A DNA stretch of 64,000 bases, taken from the NCBI RefSeq assembly GCF_029846715.1, contig NZ_JARVWW010000022.1, forward strand, positions 62,001-126,000. The letters are read 5' to 3'. Position numbers and translations under genes: made by a program. This DNA is from Bradyrhizobium nivariense (GTDB lineage Bacteria; Pseudomonadota; Alphaproteobacteria; Rhizobiales; Xanthobacteraceae). Below are positions 49,595 through 58,770 of this stretch, piece by piece. The notes below the pieces were generated by a model that was given only the letters and a program-made list of their open reading frames with translations, did no database searches and was not told where the DNA came from. Within the stretch, counting starts at the first letter, position 1; every line of letters begins with the position of its first letter.

Positions 49595-50551
49595 ATGAGC
49601 AGGGTCAGCCATTTCCGCCTGGCATCCCAGTCGATATATTGCGACCGCGAGAGTGCGGGGGAGAAGGCCTTGGGACGTAAACGATTAGGCGAGGAGCGAG
49701 GAGCTGGCGCCAAGCCGGTCAAGAAAGCGCCCAGAGCCAGGGCGCAACAGAAGAAGGACGCCAATCGCGCAGCGCGGGTGCTGGAGATTATGGCCGCCTT
49801 CAATGTTGAAGATCGCTATCTCGGCAACGCCGAGATAGCCGAGCGGACCGGAATTCCTCGCCCTACGGTCTCGCGGATAACCGCGACGCTGGTCGATGAG
49901 GGTTATCTCAACTATCAAAGCCGCATTGGAAAGTATGAGGTTGGTCCGCGTGTCCTGGCGTTGAGCTACTCATTGATGGCCCGACTTCAGATCTACACCA
50001 GGGCGCGCCCCTTCATGGAAGATCTTGCCAGGGAGGCGAGAGCCATCGTCGGACTTGGAATCCTGGATGGCCTGAACGTCGTCTTCATTGAATGCGCCAT
50101 GGGTGATCAGCTGTATTCGCAGCGGGTCATGGTGGGATTTCGGGTGCCTGTCGCATTTACCTCCATAGGCTGGTCGTGCCTGTCAGCCATGAACTCGCCG
50201 CAGCGCGCGGAAGCGCTTCAAAGGTTGGAGGCGCTCTATCCCACCAGGAGTTCCGAGATCGCCTCGAATGTGAAAAGGGCGATAGCCGATGTCTGGGAAC
50301 GCGGCTTCTGTATTTCCGAGGGCGCCTTCGAAGCGGGCGCCAACGCAGTGAGCGTCCCCTTCCTCGACAAGGATGGTCAGCAAATTCTGGCATTCAATAT
50401 GATTGGATCAGACGCTATCCTCACGCGCCGCGCGATCGAATCAAAGTGGGGTCCGCGGCTGGTCAAGATGGTGGAACAGTTTCGCGCGGCGGGCGAGCGC
50501 GCGCGCGAAACCGGTTCCACCTCACGTGCTCGATCGCGGCGCATCGGCTAA
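49595..50551 (+). CDS. IclR-family transcriptional regulator
   Basis: A 318-residue protein. A basic N-terminal extension (KKAPRARAQQKKDAN) precedes the winged helix AARVLEIMAAFNVEDRYLGN and AEIAERTGIPRPTVSRITAT. The ligand (GAF-like) domain follows, with VGLGILDGLNVVFIECAMGD, and ends near GANAVSVPFLDKDGQQILAF. IclR proteins commonly control aromatic-acid degradation genes. The start is taken as ATG 49595, with GGGGGA ten bases upstream; TTG 49577 is an alternative. It is the first of three regulators in a row (IclR, GntR, TetR). Confidence 0.88.
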   Translation: MSRVSHFRLASQSIYCDRESAGEKALGRKRLGEERGAGAKPVKKAPRARAQQKKDANRAARVLEIMAAFNVEDRYLGNAEIAERTGIPRPTVSRITATLVDEGYLNYQSRIGKYEVGPRVLALSYSLMARLQIYTRARPFMEDLAREARAIVGLGILDGLNVVFIECAMGDQLYSQRVMVGFRVPVAFTSIGWSCLSAMNSPQRAEALQRLEALYPTRSSEIASNVKRAIADVWERGFCISEGAFEAGANAVSVPFLDKDGQQILAFNMIGSDAILTRRAIESKWGPRLVKMVEQFRAAGERARETGSTSRARSRRIG

Positions 50552-50647
50552 GAATGGCAGCTCTCCTACACAAAGCACGCAGCCGCCTTCGCCTACTAAA
50601 AGATGTTTGTTTGCTACATTCGTTCGGTGCTGACGGGAATTTAGACA

Positions 50648-51373
50648 ATGAAACGGCGCGCCGAACAACTTGAAACGGGCAGTGTTGAGCGGGTCCAACG
50701 TGGATTGCGCATGCTCATTTCGCAGGGCGTGCTGCTGCCGGGAGAACAGATCCGTCAAGAGGAAATGGCAGAAGAGTTCGGCGTAAGTCGGGTACCGCTT
50801 CGGGAAGCGCTGACCATTCTGGCCGATCAGGGAATGCTCGATCATCATCTCAACAGGGGCTACTTCGTCGCGAAGCGAGTGCCGGAGGAACTGCATCAAC
50901 TTTATCGCATGCTAAGCTTACTGGAAGACGAACTCCTCGAAGCAATGGATTGGCCGACGAAAGACGAAATCACCCAGCTAAAGCTCCTCAATCGCAAGAT
51001 GGCCGAGGTAGCGGAAGGAACCGACTGGGCAGACATGATATCGCTGAACCATCAGTTTCATATCAAGATCTTTAGCCTCAGCCGTTACAAGCTCATCTTC
51101 AGAGAGATCGAGCGGTTGTGGACGATGAACGATGTCTACATCGCGGGCAAGCTGGCGCTTCCCGAAGCCCGCCTGAGAACCGTCCAAGAACACGACAAAA
51201 TCATCTGGGCATTGGCCAGAAAAGATCAAAATGCTTTGAAGCGCTCGTTTGAAGCTCATCGATCGAATGCTACCGCCGATCTTGCGCCTCGATCATATGG
51301 TCGAGCTAAAGCAAAGCTGGGCAGCAGACCGGCCACGAGGAAATTGCCGCTCCGGCGCAGGACTGGCGTATGA
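50648..51373 (+). CDS. GntR-family (FCD) transcriptional regulator
   Basis: A 241-residue protein. The winged helix reads GEQIRQEEMAEEFGVSRVPL and REALTILADQGMLDHHLNRG, and the FCD domain includes LNHQFHIKIFSLSRYKLIF and VQEHDKIIWALARKDQNAL with the usual histidines. A basic tail (SYGRAKAKLGSRPATRKL) extends beyond the domain. It is transcribed in the same direction as the IclR and TetR genes. Target unknown; inverted repeats upstream of the neighbouring catabolic genes are candidates. Confidence 0.87.
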   Translation: MKRRAEQLETGSVERVQRGLRMLISQGVLLPGEQIRQEEMAEEFGVSRVPLREALTILADQGMLDHHLNRGYFVAKRVPEELHQLYRMLSLLEDELLEAMDWPTKDEITQLKLLNRKMAEVAEGTDWADMISLNHQFHIKIFSLSRYKLIFREIERLWTMNDVYIAGKLALPEARLRTVQEHDKIIWALARKDQNALKRSFEAHRSNATADLAPRSYGRAKAKLGSRPATRKLPLRRRTGV

Positions 51374-51520
51374 GGTCCCGTTGCAAGCCAGTCGCAGCGC
51401 AGCTGTTTCCAAAACTGAGATGATCGCCCTCGATGCGGACCGACATCAGTTCAACATCGAGAGCGTTGGTGGCGGAAGTTGAAAGTCCCTAGATACGCGA
51501 ACTCAGGAGAGTAACACGCT

Positions 51521-52258
51521 TTGGCAGAGAGCCTATTCAAAGAGCAAAGCTCAAAATTCGTCAAGAAACGTCGCCGGCAACAACGCTCGATCGATACGCG
51601 AGAGCGCATCCTCAAGATCGCCTATTCCGAGTTTGCTGAAATGGGTTTTGAAGGGACTTCAACGCGCGTCATCGCCGCGAAGGCAGGCGTTCATCACCCA
51701 TTGGTCACTTACCATTTCAAGAACAAGGAGAACCTTTGGAAGGCGGTCATGACCGCCGTCGCCGCAGATTTCACGGCGACATGGCAAGCTCGGATGGCCG
51801 GATTGAAAGACGTCGATGACGTAACCAAGCTTCGGCTGATCCAGGAGGATTTTGTGAGATTTGCGGCTGCTAATCCTGGTTTCCACTGGTTGATGGCAAA
51901 CGAAGGTGATCGATCGACCAACAGGCTTCGGTGGGTCGTCGAAAATAGAACCAAGCCATTCTTTGCGGCCGTCACCGGCCTGATAAAATCGGCGCAGAAG
52001 GCCGGTCGGTATGTTGAGGGCGACCCTTATCACCTCCTCTATCTCTTCATCGGCGCCGTAACCCGGATATTCATGCAAGCTGCAGAGGCCGAAGCGGTGA
52101 CTGGTCAGTCCCCGTTCTCGCCAGCATTCGTCGAAAAGCACGTTGCGACCTGTTGTGCGCTTTTCTTTCGGGATCCGCCGATCTCGGCGCGCTCCCGAAG
52201 CAGTCGACCGAAAACCATCAAGCGGCCTCCGCGGTCAAACGGTTCCAAGGCTGAATAG
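51521..52258 (+). CDS. TetR-family transcriptional regulator
   Basis: A 245-residue protein. A basic N-terminal arm (KKRRRQQRSIDTRERIL) leads into the HTH: KIAYSEFAEMGFEGTSTRVI and AAKAGVHHPLVTYHFKNKEN. The helical ligand domain then runs to a low-complexity basic tail (SARSRSSRPKTIKRPPRSNG). The start appears to be TTG 51521 after CAGGAGAG. TetR proteins are ligand-released repressors. It may control the divergent or nearby catabolic genes; no operator can be assigned. Confidence 0.87.
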   Translation: MAESLFKEQSSKFVKKRRRQQRSIDTRERILKIAYSEFAEMGFEGTSTRVIAAKAGVHHPLVTYHFKNKENLWKAVMTAVAADFTATWQARMAGLKDVDDVTKLRLIQEDFVRFAAANPGFHWLMANEGDRSTNRLRWVVENRTKPFFAAVTGLIKSAQKAGRYVEGDPYHLLYLFIGAVTRIFMQAAEAEAVTGQSPFSPAFVEKHVATCCALFFRDPPISARSRSSRPKTIKRPPRSNGSKAE

Positions 52259-52373
52259 GGTCAGAGCTGCGACCAAACCAGAGCCGAAAGTCGAGCGGTC
52301 AAGCGAAGCGGGCGCGCCCGCTTCCGACCATTCGCGGAGCCAAGACGGTCTTTCTTGCTGATGTTTCAAGTCC

Positions 52374-53069
52374 CTACGAAAGGCCAAATTTTTTCTGAAC
52401 CTCCGCGCGACGCTCACTCATCGCTGCGGACACCTCAGAGAAGACCTTCTGCAGCACGGCGTTTTGTGAGAAGCGGTTGACGAGGCCGGCCAAGGCAGGG
52501 TGAGCGTCGATCAAGCCTTGCTGTCCCAAATAGTCTTCGGCGGCGCGCACAAACGGAATGAAGGATGCAATCGTGGTGTCCGCGGTACTCAGCTCGCTGC
52601 CGACGGCGTGCGGCCCCTCCTTCGACAGGAAATGCTCGAGATCGTCGAGGGACTTTATCAATTGCGGGGCATGGATCGAGATTCGTTTTTCATCACGTGC
52701 AACGGGAGCCTGGTGCAGGGAAATTGGCATCATGGGCTGGAGTCCGACTATTGCGCCCATAACATACAGTTCGACTATCCTGCTCAACATTCGCGCCCTG
52801 GCCCGAAGGAGTGGATTCGCTAGCCGGAGCGCGGGATGCGGGTGAAGGTCTTCCAGAAACTCAACAATCGAGTCGGACTCCGTGATCGTGAAACCATCAT
52901 CAAGGACGAGGACGGGGATCTTGCCGATCGGTGTAATTGCCCTGAATGCGGACGACGTCATCCCGCCAAGGCTCGACGGCTTGATCATCTCGGCCTGGAG
53001 ACCCTTGTAATAGAGTGACGCGCGAACGCGAGCCGAGTACGGTGACAAGGGTGATGTGTAGAGCTTCAA
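52374..53069 (-). CDS. Glutathione S-transferase family protein
   Basis: A 231-residue protein. The thioredoxin-like domain opens LKLYTSPLSPYSARVRASL, has ITPIGKIPVLVLDDG (cis-Pro of the G-site) and ITESDSIVEFLEDLHPHPAL; an all-helical domain follows with TADTTIASFIPFVRAAEDYL. The start is TTG 53069, five bases after GGGAGG; upstream in-frame starts would add a non-GST stretch. In aromatic clusters such enzymes may perform ether cleavage, maleylpyruvate-type isomerisation or detoxification. Substrate unknown. Confidence 0.85.
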   Translation of the reverse strand: MKLYTSPLSPYSARVRASLYYKGLQAEMIKPSSLGGMTSSAFRAITPIGKIPVLVLDDGFTITESDSIVEFLEDLHPHPALRLANPLLRARARMLSRIVELYVMGAIVGLQPMMPISLHQAPVARDEKRISIHAPQLIKSLDDLEHFLSKEGPHAVGSELSTADTTIASFIPFVRAAEDYLGQQGLIDAHPALAGLVNRFSQNAVLQKVFSEVSAAMSERRAEVQKKFGLS

Positions 53070-53240
53070 GACTGCCTCCCTAGATTGGCCATTAGACAAT
53101 TCAGCCGCTACCGTCGGCGCGCTGTGCCAGTCGCGAAGTTTCCTGCTGCGCGAGGGCAAACGGCTTCATCGTAGACAACAACAACTTGTCACCCGGCGGG
53201 CCATCGCAATCACCGCTGCTCGGCCGCTCTCGCGGCTGCT

Positions 53241-54227
53241 TCAACCGATCGCAAGCACAACGTTTCCGGTCACCGCACCGCTCGCGACGCTGTTGTGAGC
53301 CTTGGTAATCTCCGACAGCGGGTAGCATTCAGCGATGAGGTGGCGAACCTGATCATTGCGCAACCAGAACTGCAGGAGGCGAATTGCGCTGTCGCGCGCC
53401 GTCGGCGCGAGGCGGTAAACCGAAAAGAAGCGGGCGAGAACGGCGCGGTCAATCAAAGGCAGAAAAGGCAGTGTGAACTCACGCTCACGACTACCGTAGA
53501 CAACCCAGGTTCCGCCCTCGGCTAGCGCCTTGAGATTGGATTGGGCGTTGGAAGCTACATCGACCTCGATCACGCGATCCACGCCCTCGCCTCGCGTCGC
53601 TTCGAGAACCGCGTCCGCGACAGGGTCCGTGCGGTAGTTGATGCAGTGCGTGGCACCGGCATCACGTGCAAGCGCTCCCTTCTCCGCGCTACTGACGCTC
53701 GCTATCACATCGACAGCACCGAGCAAGCGAGCGAACTGGATCGCGTAGTATCCCACCGCACCCGCTCCACCCGCCACCAGCACCCGCTGGCCCGCAATGC
53801 CGCCGTCCGTCAGAAGAGCATGTAATGCTGTGAGCGCGGGGATTCCCAAGCACGCTCCTGCGTCATCCGAGACGCAGTCAGGTAGTTCAACAGCCTGCCC
53901 TTGCGGTAACGTCACGTACTGCGCGGCCGTCCCATTTGGCCGCTTATAGGCCGCATTCCAGGTCCAAACGCGCTGTCCGATGCGCTTCGCGTCGACCCCT
54001 GTGCCGACGGCATCTATCACGCCTGCTCCGTCGCTGTGTGGGACGATACGTGGAAAGGGCATCGTTGAGACGCCGCGGCCGGCGCGCTGCTTGACGTCCG
54101 AAGGATTGACGCCCGATCGATGGAGCTGAATTCTTACCTCGCCAGGACTAGGTTCGGGATCAGGTAGCTCGCCATATCGCAGCACCTCGCCAGCTTCGCC
54201 TGTGCGCTCGTAGAATGCAGCACGCAT
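53241..54227 (-). CDS. NADPH:quinone reductase-like zinc-independent MDR oxidoreductase
   Basis: A 328-residue medium-chain dehydrogenase/reductase. The N-terminal GroES-like domain has RYGELPDPEPSPGEVRIQLH and GVNPSDVKQRAG; the Rossmann loop is VLVAGGAGAVGYYAIQFARL (GxGxxG) and the catalytic domain ends in ITKAHNSVASGAVTGNVVLA. Zinc-binding cysteines are absent, so it belongs to the quinone-reductase branch. It reduces quinones or enones with NADPH. ATG 54227. Confidence 0.9.
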   Translation of the reverse strand: MRAAFYERTGEAGEVLRYGELPDPEPSPGEVRIQLHRSGVNPSDVKQRAGRGVSTMPFPRIVPHSDGAGVIDAVGTGVDAKRIGQRVWTWNAAYKRPNGTAAQYVTLPQGQAVELPDCVSDDAGACLGIPALTALHALLTDGGIAGQRVLVAGGAGAVGYYAIQFARLLGAVDVIASVSSAEKGALARDAGATHCINYRTDPVADAVLEATRGEGVDRVIEVDVASNAQSNLKALAEGGTWVVYGSREREFTLPFLPLIDRAVLARFFSVYRLAPTARDSAIRLLQFWLRNDQVRHLIAECYPLSEITKAHNSVASGAVTGNVVLAIG

Positions 54228-54890
54228 CTGTTTCTTCCTTCGTTGTCGGTCGCAAAACCGGGCGCTTTGAAGACTCAGCGATCGACGTCACGCGACCTGT
54301 GCAGTATCAGTGGCCTTAGTATCGCCATCACGACCAGTCGGCGCAGCGGCACTTATCCCCGCAACTTTGGACAATTCGAATGATGAAGTCTGCTGGCCAT
54401 CGGCCGCGGTCTGCTTGTCGAGCATCTGGATTGAGATTCCTTTAGACCTGCGCCATCTCACTCTTCGTGCCGCGCTCGACTGCCCCAAGCAATCAGGGCC
54501 TGAGTCGCCGTGGAATCGAGATGAGCCGCAGTGAAAGCTTCCCACCCAATGCGCACTGTTTTCCTTTGGCTGCGTTTGATGCGGCCCTACCATTAAGTTG
54601 TCCATCAGGCAAGTATAAATCTTGATTGTATGAAAAGCGCCGGTTCGATAAGGGAAATGCCCCACCTAAGGATTCAGGGGACATCGCACTCTCGTGGCAT
54701 CCGGGTCGATGTCACCAGGAGGGAAGCGGCTCTCGACGCGGCCGAGCTTGAGGCGCTGTCCCGAGTCGATCGCTCCCTTCGAGCGCCGACGGGTATCCCT
54801 TTTCGGCAATGCCACCAAAGAAAAAAGTACGGCTAGGTGCTGAAAGCCAGGGCGCACAAGTTGGACTCGAATGGCGGAGGAAACCAGGAC
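54228..54890. other. No gene recognised
   Basis: About 660 bp without a domain-bearing frame. Short open frames at 54288-54665 (minus) and 54630-54836 (plus) have no recognisable features. A GGAGG precedes the SDR remnant at 54891. Confidence 0.4.
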
Positions 54891-55523
54891 ATGCTGAAGC
54901 ACCATTGCGCATTGGTAACAGCAGCTTCACAAGGAGTTGGCCGGGCGGTCGCGGACCGTCTTGCTCGCGCCGGGGCAGCAGTCGTACTGCACCGGATCGA
55001 GCCGCTTGAGCTCGGTCAACGGATCGCCGAAGATGTCTCGCAGCAAGCCGGTACAAGGACGGCCTACATAAGGGCTCATCTTGCTGACGCCGCAGCTGCA
55101 GTCGACCTCGTAAGCGAAGCGTCCGCCCTGCTCGCAGCCCCGGATATCCTCGTCGACAAATGCCGGTATTCAGCTCACCATTGCATCGGTTCACGGCTTA
55201 GTCGCCTCCCTCAACAAGACGGCCTATCTTGCAGCGAAGCACGGCCTGGTCGGCATATCAAAGGGAGTCGCGCTCGAGCGCAGGGGATTACGGTCAACAG
55301 CTCTAAGGGGGTGACTGACACCGCAATCATTTAGCCCCAGATCGAAGCGCGTGCCGCTCAGTTCGGCGGCGACCATGACCCCGGCATTCGCGATTTGCTG
55401 AAGCAAAAACAACCCGACCTGATGCTGTTGCCGCCGGAGCGGATAGGTGATGTTGCCGTATTCCTCTGTTCGGACGCAGCCGCAGGGATCACCGGCATAC
55501 CGCGGCCTGTCGACGGCGGCTAA
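54891..55523 (+). pseudogene. 3-hydroxybutyrate-dehydrogenase-like SDR, decayed
   Basis: The N-terminus HHCALVTAASQGVGRAVADR and PDILVDKC (normally LVNNAG) are in one frame. After a deletion of roughly 50-60 codons, the active-site segment ASVHGLVASLNKTAYLAAKH and GLVGISKGVALE appear in another frame. GITVNS, a TAG after TDTAII, and finally IGDVAVFLCSDAAAGITG with PVDGG follow. The YLAAKHGLVG and C-terminal sequences are those of BdhA-type D-3-hydroxybutyrate dehydrogenases. At least one shift, one stop and one deletion make it nonfunctional. Confidence 0.8.
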
Positions 55524-55845
55524 ACTGGTCGGTAACCCAATTCCGGCAAGGCGCGAGGACTCTGAGGTACATGCCAAAAAGCTCAGTGGTTGCGAAACAT
55601 ACCGTCGGGATCTTTGCCCAACACCGGAGTTTTGATCACAATGGGACGCGTCGCCGAACAAGTGGTTCATGGACCATAACTTGGCAAGCTCAAGAACAAG
55701 GCTGGCACTGTCGAAGTTGTGTCGCGCTCATTCGAGGTATTGCGTTGTTTTGACGGCCTCGCGGCTTGTCTTGGCAATGGAGATCTGTCGGCGCGCTGCG
55801 GCTTGCCCCGATCCACGGTGTCGCGCTTAACGCAGACGCTAACTA

Positions 55846-57126
55846 GACGAGCGATTCCATGAATCCGGACGTATTGGATAGATCCTGATCTTGGAACCGA
55901 ATGCATGTTGGTGGATTCCTCGCTTGTGATTGACGAGACGAGGAGTTGCATGATGGCAGGATGGCGGCGTGCGGTCGAGCTGGCGATGAACGACGAGGAG
56001 ATTGCGAAGCTGACAAGTGTATCGCGTTCGCGCACGGAGCCTGCGAGCCGGGTGGAGCGAGCGCGGATGCTTCTCGCTTACCGTGAGAACCCATCGTTTT
56101 TGGCAGTGGCGCAAAGTCTTGGGGCGCATCATCAGACCGTGCAGCGCTGTGTCGAGCGAGCGATGGCTTATGGTCCGCTGGCAGCGCTGGATGACCGGCC
56201 GCGCCCAGGCAAAGAGCCGACGATCACGCCGGAGGCCAAGGCCTGGCTGGTATCTCTGGCGTGCGACAAGGCCAAGGAGCACGGCTACCCGCACGAGTTG
56301 TGGACGACGCGGCTGCTGGCGCGCCACGCGCGCGAACATGGGCCAGCGGCGGGGCACGGATGCTTGGCCAGACTGGTGCAAGGCACGGTTTGCAAGATTC
56401 TTGGCCAAGAGGAAATCAAGCCGCACAAGGTGCGCTACTACCTGGAACGCCGCGACGCTGAATTCGAGCAGAAGATGGCAGAGGTTCTGTGCGTCTATCG
56501 CCAGGTCCAGGTTCTGAAAAAGGCCGCGGCTAAATCCAGGAAGCCGCGCAGGCGGACAGCAATCCTCTCTTATGACGAAAAGCCGGGAATCCAGGCCATC
56601 GCGACGACGGGGCGGGATTTGCCGCCCGAGCCGGGTGTCCACGCCTGCTTCGCGCGTGACCACGAATACAGACGCCACGGCACGCTCAGTCTCCTGGCTG
56701 GAATTGATCTGCTCAGCGGCCAAGTCCATGCCCTGGTCAGAGATCGTCACCGCAGCCGCGAGTTCATCGAGTTCCTCAAACTTCTCGATGCCGCCTATCC
56801 GGCCAGCACTGCGATCAAGCTGATTCTTGACAATCATTCGGCGCACATCTCCCGAGAGACCAAAGCTTGGATCGCAACCCGACCAGCCGGCCGCTTCGAG
56901 TTCACCTTCACGCCCAAGCATGGCTCCTGGCTCAACCTCGTCGAGGGCTTCTTCTCCAAATTTGCCCGCTCCGTCCTGCGTCATATCCGGGTCGCATCGA
57001 AGCTGGAGCTCAAGGAGCGCATCATGGCCGGCATCGAGGACATCAATCGTCATCCCGTCATTCACACTTGGTCCTATAAACTCGCGGAGGCCGCCTGATA
57101 TGATTCAAACCAAGAAAACGATGACC
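55846..57126 (+). mobile_element. IS630-family insertion sequence
   Basis: A 1281-bp element flanked by TA at 55844-55845 and 57127-57128, the duplication expected for IS630/Tc1 transposons. Ends are defined by exact restoration of the IclR frame. Terminal inverted repeats are poor: the left end GACGAGCGATTCCATG and the right end (minus strand) GGTCATCGTTTTCTTG match at about 9 of 16 positions. It contains one full-length transposase gene. Confidence 0.88.
55950..57098 (+). CDS. IS630-family transposase
   Basis: A 382-residue DDE transposase. The N-terminal helix-turn-helix region covers SFLAVAQSLGAHHQTVQRCV, followed by a DDRPRPGKEPTITPE linker. The catalytic residues lie in LSYDEKPGIQAIATTG (D), IKLILDNHSAHIS (D) and KHGSWLNLVEGFFSKF (E), the order and spacing of IS630 enzymes. 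No stop or frameshift is visible, so it may be active. ATG 55950 is chosen; an in-frame start at 55905 also exists. The C-terminus lies 28 bp from the right end of the element. Confidence 0.92.
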   Translation: MMAGWRRAVELAMNDEEIAKLTSVSRSRTEPASRVERARMLLAYRENPSFLAVAQSLGAHHQTVQRCVERAMAYGPLAALDDRPRPGKEPTITPEAKAWLVSLACDKAKEHGYPHELWTTRLLARHAREHGPAAGHGCLARLVQGTVCKILGQEEIKPHKVRYYLERRDAEFEQKMAEVLCVYRQVQVLKKAAAKSRKPRRRTAILSYDEKPGIQAIATTGRDLPPEPGVHACFARDHEYRRHGTLSLLAGIDLLSGQVHALVRDRHRSREFIEFLKLLDAAYPASTAIKLILDNHSAHISRETKAWIATRPAGRFEFTFTPKHGSWLNLVEGFFSKFARSVLRHIRVASKLELKERIMAGIEDINRHPVIHTWSYKLAEAA

Positions 57127-57787
57127 TAGGATGGGTTTGCTCGTATATGTCCGCGAGGAACAGAAGTATCGGATCGGACCAGGCGCCGTGGGCATGTCTC
57201 TTGCAATGACAAGAAGTCCGGCACGTGACGGACAAATCCGTTCAATCCTGAACCGCATTACGGATAGAGTGCCCGGCGTGATCGCCCTGGGCATTCCCGA
57301 CCGTCTCGACATAACCTTCATCGAGGTGGCCACGGCCGCTACTCAATCTAGCTCCCGAGCCGGAAGAGGCAATCGAGTTCCCATGACGAGAACGGTCGCA
57401 GGTCACGCCTACGCTGCGGTCATTGATGCTTCCGAGGCCGATGATCTCCTGCTCTTGATTGATCGATGCGCTCCCAAGGAGGCCGAACGACTGCGATCGA
57501 GGCTCCAGCGAAACCGGCTTGCGCTGAGGGAGCGAGGGTACGTCATCGGCTGCGGTCTCTTTAGAGCCCATTTGAACGCAATCGCGGTTCCTTTCTGGTC
57601 GTCTTTGTACAACAGCTTTCTCGTTCTCACGATGACCGTGCTCGCAAAAGACTACGCTGAGCAACGTATGCGAGACGAAATCGCACCGTTGATGGTTGAA
57701 TCAGCTGCAGAAATGGAACGCTTACTTAACTCCTTCGACGTTTCCACGAACTGCGCCCTCAAAGCGGCTCCTGACATCCAGCTCTGA

Positions 57788-58216
57788 CAACAGGCGCCTC
57801 CAATGACGCGCTAGCCCCCAGAGATTTGGCTTCCACGCCGGGTTCGGCAGTCCGCCGGCCGTCGCGACCTCAGGCCGCTGGATGCCAACGCTTTTTCCTG
57901 TCGAAGTGCCGGATGGTCTGTATCCCCTTTGGGCTCGCCGAGAGCCTGCTTCCGACGGTCGAAGCCAAGAGGTGGGAGATTTTGCGCGATATCCGGTCGG
58001 GCAAAGGCTGGAACAGGAACTGGATCGACGAGACGCACAAAGAGCTCGGCTGCGAATTCTGAGCGGCGCCGGTAGATGTACACGGCCGAGGGTAACCGAC
58101 GGCTGCGGCTATCGCTGCGTGGTGGTCACCGGTCCTCGCGGCACGCCCGGTTTGCGTGTAGCCTTTGCGTGGCCCGATGTGTAAAGAACTCGGGATTCCC
58201 AGGTCAAAGGCTACGA
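57788..58216. other. No gene recognised
   Basis: About 430 bp between the IclR remnant and the MarR gene. A plus-strand frame (57826-58062) ending GKGWNRNWIDETHKELGCEF is compositionally protein-like but matches nothing I know. Confidence 0.35.
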
Positions 58217-58693
58217 ATGACCGACCGCGCCCGAACCATCTACCTGATAAAACTGCTGGAGACAGAGACTCGCCTCATGATGGATTCGATCCTCCGGATC
58301 CACGGTTTCACGACGACCCAATATACGGCTATGAGCATCATCGAAAACGCTCGGACTCCGCATTCTTCGGCAAGCCTGGCTCGGCGCTTGAGAATTACAC
58401 CGCAATCGGCAAACGAGACCGTGGCGTCCTTGTATGGCAGGAAGCTGATCCTGAAAAAGCCGGATCCAGATATGCCACGGGCCAAGTTGATCATGCTCTC
58501 GGCCAAGGGCCGGGCAGCGCTGGCGGAGTTGGATCGAGAGGTCGACAAGGCGGAGGCGAAAATGCTTGCAGTGTTGTCAGATGACGAGCTCAAGAGTTTC
58601 CGGCAGCAGTTGCGCTGTATCGTAAGCGGCAGTCGAGCAGTTGCAGCCGAGGACCGTGAGCCCTCAGATACGGCGAGCGGCAATATCGCCTAG
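58217..58693 (+). CDS. MarR-family transcriptional regulator
   Basis: A 158-residue winged-helix protein: LLETETRLMMDSILRIHGFT and TTQYTAMSIIENARTPHSSA, a recognition region LARRLRITPQSANETVASLY, and a wing ending in MPRAKLIMLSAKGRAALAEL. ATG 58217 is chosen; the longer frame from 58076 is unlikely. It is convergent with the beta-oxidation-like operon at 58771-64000, and MarR proteins of this kind often repress hydroxycinnamate or benzoate CoA pathways. That link is by position only. Confidence 0.85.
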   Translation: MTDRARTIYLIKLLETETRLMMDSILRIHGFTTTQYTAMSIIENARTPHSSASLARRLRITPQSANETVASLYGRKLILKKPDPDMPRAKLIMLSAKGRAALAELDREVDKAEAKMLAVLSDDELKSFRQQLRCIVSGSRAVAAEDREPSDTASGNIA

Positions 58694-58770
58694 GATCAGA
58701 CCGACGCCGGAATTCTGGAGCTCGAAATCCGCCAAACTCGTCAAGTCTCTATACGCTCACGATGTGCCGC

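Larger units (their letters stand above)
55641..57787 (+). pseudogene. IclR-family regulator interrupted by an IS630 element
   Basis: The left piece (55680-55845) reads VEVVSRSFEVLRCFDG and CGLPRSTVSRLTQTLT, an IclR winged helix. The right piece (57129-57787) reads MGLLVYVREEQKYRIG, then the ligand domain VIALGIPDRLDITFIEVAT and AGHAYAAVIDASEAD. Removing 55846-57128 restores one frame of 275 codons with LTQTLTRMGLLVY across the join. ATG 55641 is in frame but a TAA at 55677 intervenes, so the original start was probably GTG 55719 or the 5' end was already damaged. Confidence 0.9.

Noticed and set aside
57826..58062. 78-codon plus-strand frame ending in HKELGCEF
   Set aside because: No clear start signal or family; treated as unassigned.
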